From assembly GCF_002215035.1 (NCBI RefSeq), contig NZ_NKFP01000004.1:1726-65725 (forward strand): a stretch of 64,000 nt of DNA, written 5' to 3'. Source of the DNA: Leptolyngbya ohadii IS1. Its GTDB lineage: Bacteria; Cyanobacteriota; Cyanobacteriia; Elainellales; Elainellaceae. The notes beneath the pieces were generated by a model. It was not told the origin of the DNA. It made no database searches and worked only from the letters and a program-made list of their open reading frames with translations. This document shows positions 59,301 to 64,000 of this stretch, in pieces; position 1 is the stretch's first letter, and each line of letters opens with the position of its first letter. Both the position numbers and the translations under genes were made by a program.

Positions 59301-59511
59301 GCAGGATCGGATGGATCTGCAAGGCATCTTCAACGGCAGCTACAGCGGCAATAACCGATTCCGGCAATATGTGCGGCTGAGCGATACCGCTAGAGGCACG
59401 GTTGTCCGCGTGGATGGCAACGGCAATGCCGCAGGCGGATTTGTGCGTTTGGCTGTGCTGGAAGGGGTATCTGCCGCCGATCTGGGTGCCAGCAACTTCC
59501 TCGTCGGCTAA
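56374..59511 (+). CDS. Large DUF4347 / lectin-like / RTX-repeat secreted protein
   Basis: 1045 residues. DUF4347 (about 9-165: LLIVDPSVQDYSSL, LHLLSHGSPGTLYLG, VLLYGCEVAAG) starts many very large cyanobacterial surface proteins. A legume-lectin-like beta sandwich follows (about 170-490, ITFDMFQYNGGTGNAETDPE, GDGISFFLIDG). Then come two cadherin-like modules (about 495-725, each with IPGLGG/LPGLGG, GQLFLG/GTLFLG, SFTYTA/SFTYAA) and about 20 RTX-type nonapeptides (about 735-962, GNDRLIG, GGLGNDR). Calcium binding and type I secretion are inferred from RTX; no classical signal peptide. The repeats are unusually rich in Arg. Confidence 0.88.
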   Translation: MTSATSSKTLLIVDPSVQDYSSLTDHLTVEADVVVLDADQDGVEQITAALRERQAVQSLHLLSHGSPGTLYLGNTELSLATLPQYADQIQNWISALTDRAEVLLYGCEVAAGNLGQLFIQTLSHLTGASIAASTNRTGSAALGGDWTLESTVGAILSSPIFSPTAMAEFQSVLAPVDLVRETFTRSEVNPGTAFWTSGIGAEVLDTPGNPATAPFLTARPVTTANPTQTPAGVGGIPGNPVDLGGTPDPDGLGVLRLTNNSFNQAGFVLYNQPILAQAGLSITFDMFQYNGGTGNAETDPEGGDGISFFLIDGSTPFSDQAGAFGGSLGYAQKTDIPGVAGGYLGIGFDAFGNYPIGSEGRSGGLPLSRSPNTVAVRGAGTGAGPDQYPFLVADPIEEFPLYVDTTVREAALRTVQITLSRDGILNVSIDSNNDDDFADPGEAVITNFDTITATEGIVPPTFKFGFAAGTGVSTAIHEIRNLVVTTLTSPPLTNSASVGLPINSRVNIPGLGGTDTDGSITAFQILTLPSPAQGQLFLGDPALGGVPVTQGQTLTPAQINQVFFQSTGLFTGSSFTYTALDNLGSPSVTPGVVSLQLQSGPPIPPNGGLPPDTLGRDFNVPQNTLTNLPGLGGVDPNEGGAITSFTILTVPNSTQGTLFLGLPSAGGRPVRPGQVIPADEIGQLFFRSSNNFNSTSFTYAATNNNGLTDPTPANVGIRFSRFIEDLNCAEGITLRGNRRNNRLVGTQDEDRLIGNRGNDRLIGKGCADNLDGSRGNDRLVGGTASDTLRGQQNRDEMRGNNGNDTIDGGLGNDRGFGGRGRDTMRGGRGNDRLEGRQGDDNILGGRGSDRIMGGANIDILEGQQNDDRIMGQNGIDFINTGLGNDRADGGRKADTIFGRRGNDRLLGKGAADRLFGNKGDDRLLGASQADRLLGGLGNDRIFGGLGADVMSGGGGRDTYVYTSTRQGFDRILDFTRQDRMDLQGIFNGSYSGNNRFRQYVRLSDTARGTVVRVDGNGNAAGGFVRLAVLEGVSAADLGASNFLVG

Positions 59512-59680
59512 CCGCAGGGTTAGTTAGCGGTAGGGTCTCCTGGCGGTAAAAGCATCCGCTAGAGAGGCTGGAGATCAGGAGTCAGGTAGCGGTATAGTCG
59601 ATTCAAGGCGATCGTCTGTCCGTTGCCTGATTTCTTTTTGTTTGATTTTTCTGGCTGACGCATCTTTTGTCTGACAACCT

Positions 59681-60370
59681 ATGCAAATTCTGCTCGTTGA
59701 CGACGAGGTTGAACTCACCGATCCCCTCAGTCGGATTTTGCGGCGCGAGGGATATCACGTTGACATTGCCCACGATGGTCTGGAAGGACGCGACCTGGCA
59801 GTCTCTCACACCTACGATCTGCTGATCCTGGACTGGATGCTGCCGCAGCAAACGGGGTTGGAAATTTGCCAGCAGCTTCGATCGCAGGGAGACACTACAC
59901 CCGTTCTGTTTCTGACCGCCAAGGATACGCTGAACGATCGGGTTTCGGGACTGGATGCGGGCGCAGATGACTACCTGGTGAAGCCGTTTGAACTGCGGGA
60001 ACTCCTGGCAAGGGTGCGGGCACTGCTGCGCCGATCGCCCAATCTGGAAGCCCGACCCGCCAGTCGGTTGCAGGTAGACGACCTGGAGTTAGACCTGGAG
60101 AATCAGCTTGCCTACCGTCAGGGACGTAAAATCGAACTGTCGGAAAAAGAGTGCCAGCTCCTCGCCTACTTCATGCGATCGCCCAATCAGCTTTTGACCC
60201 ACGAGCAAATGCACCAGCAGCTCTGGAGTACGAGCGAGCAGCCCAGCAGCAATGCCCTCGCCGCCCAAATTCGACTGCTGCGCCGCAAGATCGAAGCCGA
60301 TGGAGAAACGCCTCTGATCCACACGGTTTATGGGAAGGGCTATCGGTTTGGCTCAGCGATCGAGGGATAG
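59681..60370 (+). CDS. OmpR/PhoB-type response regulator (RppA-like)
   Basis: 229 residues. Receiver domain (1-118): acidic pair LLVDDE, phospho-acceptor Asp in LLILDWMLP, LFLTAKD and YLVKPFE. The winged-helix DNA-binding domain (about 130-225) has the usual LSEKECQLLAYFMRSPNQLLTHE and LIHTVYGKGYRFG. It resembles the cyanobacterial RppA/NrsR group, whose members respond to redox or nickel, but this is only a resemblance. No histidine kinase is adjacent: the downstream genes are on the opposite strand. Confidence 0.93.
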   Translation: MQILLVDDEVELTDPLSRILRREGYHVDIAHDGLEGRDLAVSHTYDLLILDWMLPQQTGLEICQQLRSQGDTTPVLFLTAKDTLNDRVSGLDAGADDYLVKPFELRELLARVRALLRRSPNLEARPASRLQVDDLELDLENQLAYRQGRKIELSEKECQLLAYFMRSPNQLLTHEQMHQQLWSTSEQPSSNALAAQIRLLRRKIEADGETPLIHTVYGKGYRFGSAIEG

Positions 60371-60382
60371 CTAATGGAATCA

Positions 60383-60955
60383 CTAATGCGCTTCCTGTTG
60401 AACTGTCTCCTGCCGATCGCCCTGAAAACTCCACGTCGAATTGCCGTTAACTTGCATCTTGGCAGCTAGCTGATTGCCAAAGGCGATCGTTCCCTGCACC
60501 GTAACAGTCGAATTGGCAGGAATTCCGCAGGCGGTAAAAGCATCCGTGCGACCCGATAGGCTGAGCTGATTCTGCTGCCAGCGACCTGTAAGGGGCAGTC
60601 TTTCGGAACTGGCGGAATGGGCTACGGTGGGCGATGAGGTTGCCTGCACCAGTTCAGTCGCGCCGTTGAGGAAAATGCCGGACTGCTGCACGGTTAGCTT
60701 AAGCCGCAAATCCGAGGAACAGCCGGGAGGCGATGCCAAACTGAGGTAAACACCGCCCATCTTGGGCGCAGCCTGAAGCTGGGTTTCTCCGTAGGCGGTA
60801 ATCAGACGAAACAGCACCAGCACAGCGGCGATCGTTCCCCCGTAAAACAAGAGCAGTTTGGGACGAATCGGAAATCGGCGGCTCTGAGCCAGATTCGGAG
60901 CAGGATTCTGGGCGGAATTTGGGGCGGAGTTTGGAGCGGAATTGACGGGGCGCAT
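60383..60955 (-). CDS. Single-pass membrane protein of unknown function, coupled to the antiporter
   Basis: 190 residues. The N terminus is a repetitive APNSAPNSAQNPAPN-type cytoplasmic tail, then one membrane helix (about 32-52, LLLFYGGTIAAVLVLFRLI), then an extracytoplasmic beta-rich domain with two cysteines (PGCSSDL and TACGIPAN). No family was recognised. Its ATG immediately abuts the TAG of the antiporter gene (TAGATG), so translation is almost certainly coupled, hinting at an accessory role for the transporter. Confidence 0.75.
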   Translation of the reverse strand: MRPVNSAPNSAPNSAQNPAPNLAQSRRFPIRPKLLLFYGGTIAAVLVLFRLITAYGETQLQAAPKMGGVYLSLASPPGCSSDLRLKLTVQQSGIFLNGATELVQATSSPTVAHSASSERLPLTGRWQQNQLSLSGRTDAFTACGIPANSTVTVQGTIAFGNQLAAKMQVNGNSTWSFQGDRQETVQQEAH

Positions 60956-63211
60956 CTAAACCTGTCCTTGGGTGGCTTGTCCTTGGGTTAGCACGGCGGC
61001 GAGGTGAGACGTAACGCGGCTATAGCGGCGGGTAATCAGCAGGGACGATCGGCAATAGCGCACCAGTTCGTCGGTGTACTTGCCTAGGGTCTGTCGCTCA
61101 ATGCCCCACTCGCGGTTGGCTCCGGCGATCGTTAAATCCATTCCCTCAGACAGTTCGACGACGGCTCGCATTGGTTCGGCAGTAGGCATGATCTTTAAAG
61201 CAATGCGATCGCGCAAATAGACGGGCAACTGCTGGAGGGTACTTCGCAGTTCGTAGCTGAGGGCATCAGACATTTCAGGATTCTCGGTCAAAGGAATGGG
61301 GCAGTGGGGATAGTCCTGCATTTCGGGCTGGGGCGGTATGACACAGAGTAGGGTGAGTTGACGATCGGCATGGCTCGCCAGAATTCGTAGGGCAAGTTCC
61401 AGTCCCAGATCGCTGTGAATATCGGGCACGTAGGGCAGCAAGATTTGATTGATGCGAGGAGGCTGCTGAGTAGAGGCAGTGGACGGATAATCCACAAATA
61501 CGGCGACATCGGTTTTCGCCAAACTGAGGATCTGTCCCACCCGTCCCCCCAGTCGATTGGTGCTAAAGGCAGGACGATGCCACCCCACCAGAATCAAATC
61601 CGCTTCCTGGATTTCAGCAACCTCAACCGCTTCTCGCGCCACATCATTTGCCACCCGGACGATCGGCTGCATTAGAGGACGCACTTCCGGCTCCAGGCTA
61701 TTAATCAAAACCTGCAATCGCTTCTGACGGGCAGCAATCTGGCGATCGGCTTCCAGAGGCGTGCTTTCAAAGGCATAGTCTTCCTGAAGCTGGATCAAAC
61801 TGAGCGGATTCACGATCGCCTGCTGAAGCTGGGTTCCGGCAATAGCAGTGGCTAGCTGGACGAGGCTTTGCTGTGTGTTGGGGTTTGCTACAGGGACGAG
61901 AATCCGATAGACGGGAGACGTGATCGCCGTTGGTTCCCCTTGTTCCACCTGTCCCACCTGCCCCACTGGGAAGTCTAGTCGATCCTGCTGAATCAGGCGT
62001 TTCGGATAGGTGAGTTCCAGCAGCGGCGAAGTCATAAAGGTCGTCACCAGCGCCATAATCACCAGCATGGTAAACAGCAAAGGGGAAATCACGCCCAGAC
62101 TCAAGCCGATATTCAGCACGATCAGTTCCGTGAGTCCTCGCGTGTTCATCAGCCAACCCAGCGCTGCCGCCTCCCGTTTTGCCATGCCGCAGACCCGTCC
62201 CGCCCCGTAGGTGCCAATAAACTTGCCGCCGATCGCCACCAGCAGCACCAGTCCGCAGAGCAACCAAAGTTCCGGACGGTTGAGCAGCCCGATCTGGGTT
62301 CGCAGCCCGCTATAGGCAAAGAAGATGGGCAGTAGAAAGGTGAGGACAAAATCCTCGGTTTTTTCCGCCAGTTCGCGGGTGAGTCCTTCGTTTTTGGGCA
62401 TCACTGCCCCCAGCAGAAACGCGCCGAAAATCAGGTGAATCCCGATCGCCTCTGTAATCAGCGCTGAAGCCACCACCCCCATGTAAATCCCTGCCAGCAC
62501 AAACTGGGTTAATTTGCCCGTGCGATCGTAATGTTTAGCAAGCTGTTGGAGGAATGATCGCCCGATCGTCACCATCAGGGTAATGTAGACCACGGCTTCG
62601 AGCAGGGTGGGCAGGGCAGCGATCATGCTATTGGTGCGGGTCACGGCGATCGCCAATGCCAGCAAACACCAGGCAGTCACATCATCGACAGCAGCACAGG
62701 TAAGTGCCAGGGTTCCCAGCCGCGTATTCTGCAAATTGTTCTCGGTAATAATTCGCGCCAGCACCGGAAACGCCGTGATCGACATTGCCGCCCCCAAAAA
62801 CAGCGCAAACGCCGTAAAGGAGACGCTGCTATTCGACACCAATGGATACAGCAGCAGCGACAGCAGTGCCCCCAGCGCAAAGGGAACCACAATACTCACA
62901 TGGGAGGTAAGAATCGCCGTTTCAAGCTGTCCGCGCAAATAGCGGGGGTTTAACTCCAGCCCGATCAAAAACATAAAGAAGATTAGACCGACCTGGGACA
63001 GCACATTCAGAAACGGAATTGTCTCCGCCGGAAACAGGGCATCCGCAACGCCCGGAGCGATCAAGCCTAGCAGCGAAGGACCGAGCATAATCCCGGCAAC
63101 AATTTCGCCAATCACCAACGGCTGCCGCAACGCCCGAAACCCCAGTCCCACCAGGCGCGATAGCCCAATCACCAGCAGGACTTGCAGCAAGACCAGAACA
63201 ACGGTTGACAT
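60956..63211 (-). CDS. CPA2-family cation:proton antiporter with tandem USP-like domains
   Basis: 751 residues. The N-terminal Na/H exchanger domain (about 1-395) has about 12 helices: QPLVIGEIVAGIMLGPSLLG, QVGLIFFMFLIGLELNP, SITAFPVLARIITE and the ion-binding CAAVDDVTAWCLLA (Asp-Asp). The cytoplasmic part (about 425-740) has two universal-stress-protein-like domains (YRILVPVANPNTQQSL; INQILLPYVPDIHSD and GANREWGIERQTLGKYTDELVRYC), likely nucleotide-responsive. It is a KefB/NhaS-type exchanger for K+ or Na+; location (plasma or thylakoid membrane) is unknown. Confidence 0.93.
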   Translation of the reverse strand: MSTVVLVLLQVLLVIGLSRLVGLGFRALRQPLVIGEIVAGIMLGPSLLGLIAPGVADALFPAETIPFLNVLSQVGLIFFMFLIGLELNPRYLRGQLETAILTSHVSIVVPFALGALLSLLLYPLVSNSSVSFTAFALFLGAAMSITAFPVLARIITENNLQNTRLGTLALTCAAVDDVTAWCLLALAIAVTRTNSMIAALPTLLEAVVYITLMVTIGRSFLQQLAKHYDRTGKLTQFVLAGIYMGVVASALITEAIGIHLIFGAFLLGAVMPKNEGLTRELAEKTEDFVLTFLLPIFFAYSGLRTQIGLLNRPELWLLCGLVLLVAIGGKFIGTYGAGRVCGMAKREAAALGWLMNTRGLTELIVLNIGLSLGVISPLLFTMLVIMALVTTFMTSPLLELTYPKRLIQQDRLDFPVGQVGQVEQGEPTAITSPVYRILVPVANPNTQQSLVQLATAIAGTQLQQAIVNPLSLIQLQEDYAFESTPLEADRQIAARQKRLQVLINSLEPEVRPLMQPIVRVANDVAREAVEVAEIQEADLILVGWHRPAFSTNRLGGRVGQILSLAKTDVAVFVDYPSTASTQQPPRINQILLPYVPDIHSDLGLELALRILASHADRQLTLLCVIPPQPEMQDYPHCPIPLTENPEMSDALSYELRSTLQQLPVYLRDRIALKIMPTAEPMRAVVELSEGMDLTIAGANREWGIERQTLGKYTDELVRYCRSSLLITRRYSRVTSHLAAVLTQGQATQGQV

Positions 63212-63371
63212 CTTAAATCACTCGTCAGATTACTCCGTCGCCGCCCTCCTGACATCGTTTCTGTCGTTCTACCGAGAGAGCGGAGAATGCGATCGTCTCA
63301 CTCTCTAACACCGATATGCCTAAACCGCAGTCTACTTTTTATAATTTGATAGTTTGTTTCCTGATCAAAAT

Positions 63372-64000
63372 CTAACGCCGATCGCTCGACGCTACCGGAA
63401 CTCTATCGCCCACCCGTGAATCCTCGCCCCACTGATTGAGAAGATCCTTCACCAGAATTTCCTGAATCCAGATCTGCGCCACAATCACCAGCGGAATTGC
63501 CAGAAATAGCCCTAGGAAACCAAAAAAGATGGCAAACACTACCTGGGCGATCAGTGTCACGGCGGGCAATAGCGACACCTGCTGCTGCATGACAAAGGGA
63601 ACCAGCAAATACTGCTCAAGCTGCTGAATCAGCAAATAGAGGATAATCACGGCGACTGCTTTCCACGGTGCATCCAGCAACGCCACCGCCACGGGCGGAA
63701 TCAGACTAAGGGTGGGGCCCACATTTGGAATCGCTTCCAGCAGTCCAGCGATCGACGCATTCGCAAACACCAGCGGCACCCGCAAAATCGATAGACCGAT
63801 CGCAGACACAATCCCGACTACCACCATGTCGATCAGAATGCCCCGCGTCCATCCGGTCAACGACACCTGACATTTAGTGAGAATTTCATCCGTTCTGCGC
63901 CGATAGAATGCCGGAAACAGCGAGATAAATCCCTGCCGATAGGGTTTGGGATTAATTAGCAGCATGATCGTGAGAACGAACACCAGCAAAATGCTGAGAA
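63372..64000 (-). CDS. AI-2E family transporter, C-terminal part (cut by window edge)
   Basis: The visible part, over 205 residues, is the C-terminal half of an AI-2E/PerM family membrane protein: ILIDMVVVGIVSAIGLSILRVP, GLLEAIPNVGPTLSLIPPVAVALL, QQLEQYLLVPFVMQQQVSLLPAVTLIA and FGFLGLFLAIPLVIVAQIWIQE. The IPNVGP loop and QQLEQ...VPF block are family hallmarks. The N terminus lies beyond 64000. Substrates are mostly unknown; autoinducer-2 or ion transport has been shown for some members. The tail after the last helix is hydrophilic. Confidence 0.9.
   Translation of the reverse strand, partial: LSILLVFVLTIMLLINPKPYRQGFISLFPAFYRRRTDEILTKCQVSLTGWTRGILIDMVVVGIVSAIGLSILRVPLVFANASIAGLLEAIPNVGPTLSLIPPVAVALLDAPWKAVAVIILYLLIQQLEQYLLVPFVMQQQVSLLPAVTLIAQVVFAIFFGFLGLFLAIPLVIVAQIWIQEILVKDLLNQWGEDSRVGDRVPVASSDRR

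Overview
The window looks like the chromosome of a cyanobacterium. The HIP1 octamer GCGATCGC and its core CGATCG recur throughout, and the gene set is typical of the group: urtABCDE under an NtcA-type promoter, a PanC/CMK fusion, DUF3143, DUF4168 and DUF1868 proteins, a DASH cryptochrome, a bilin-GAF/GGDEF/EAL receptor and a groESL operon with both K-box and CIRCE. The short tandem repeats and G/C-run palindromes in many gaps fit large-genome filamentous forms such as Leptolyngbya-like lineages. Genus cannot be settled from this sequence.

Layout. 1-327 is the 5' end of a 16S rRNA gene on the minus strand, with a near-consensus promoter. 846-9879 is a minus-strand urea block read from high to low coordinates: ureE, ureF, a microbial rhodopsin, ureG, then urtA-urtB-urtC-urtD-urtE ending in a hairpin terminator. 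The transporter imports urea and UreE/F/G load nickel into urease; the urease subunits themselves are not here. 10.1-16.3 kb holds an ABC1/UbiB-type kinase, recN, gltA and tRNA-Thr(CGT). 16.8-28 kb is mostly single housekeeping or conserved cyanobacterial genes (DUF389, SRPBCC, mechanosensitive channel, holA, panC-cmk, ADP-ribosylglycohydrolase, SGNH hydrolase). 28.1-34.9 kb is envelope-oriented (pentapeptide protein, LCP ligase, mannose-1-P guanylyltransferase, GT61, polysaccharide deacetylase).

35.6-42.45 kb is a plus-strand ABC importer of the Fe3+/spermidine class followed, after a repeat-filled gap, by an oxalyl-CoA-synthetase-like ligase and a PanE-like reductase two bases apart. This is a possible organic-acid uptake and activation module. 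42.5-53.2 kb carries a secreted protein of unknown function, the photoreceptor-like cyclic-di-GMP enzyme, cry-DASH, a peptidoglycan-binding protein, a metal efflux CDF with an SmtB-like operator, Mn-type SOD and a SufR-like regulator. 53.4-55.7 kb is groESL. The right end has a 1045-residue DUF4347/lectin/RTX protein, an OmpR-type regulator, a CPA2 antiporter coupled to a small membrane protein, and a truncated AI-2E family gene.

The observations most worth following are the rhodopsin with an unusual T-S-T motif inside the urease accessory genes, the non-iron-looking ABC importer beside the CoA ligase, the repeat-derived in-frame insertion in panC, and the metal-type operator in front of the CDF gene. 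No CRISPR array, transposase, prophage or attachment site was recognised.
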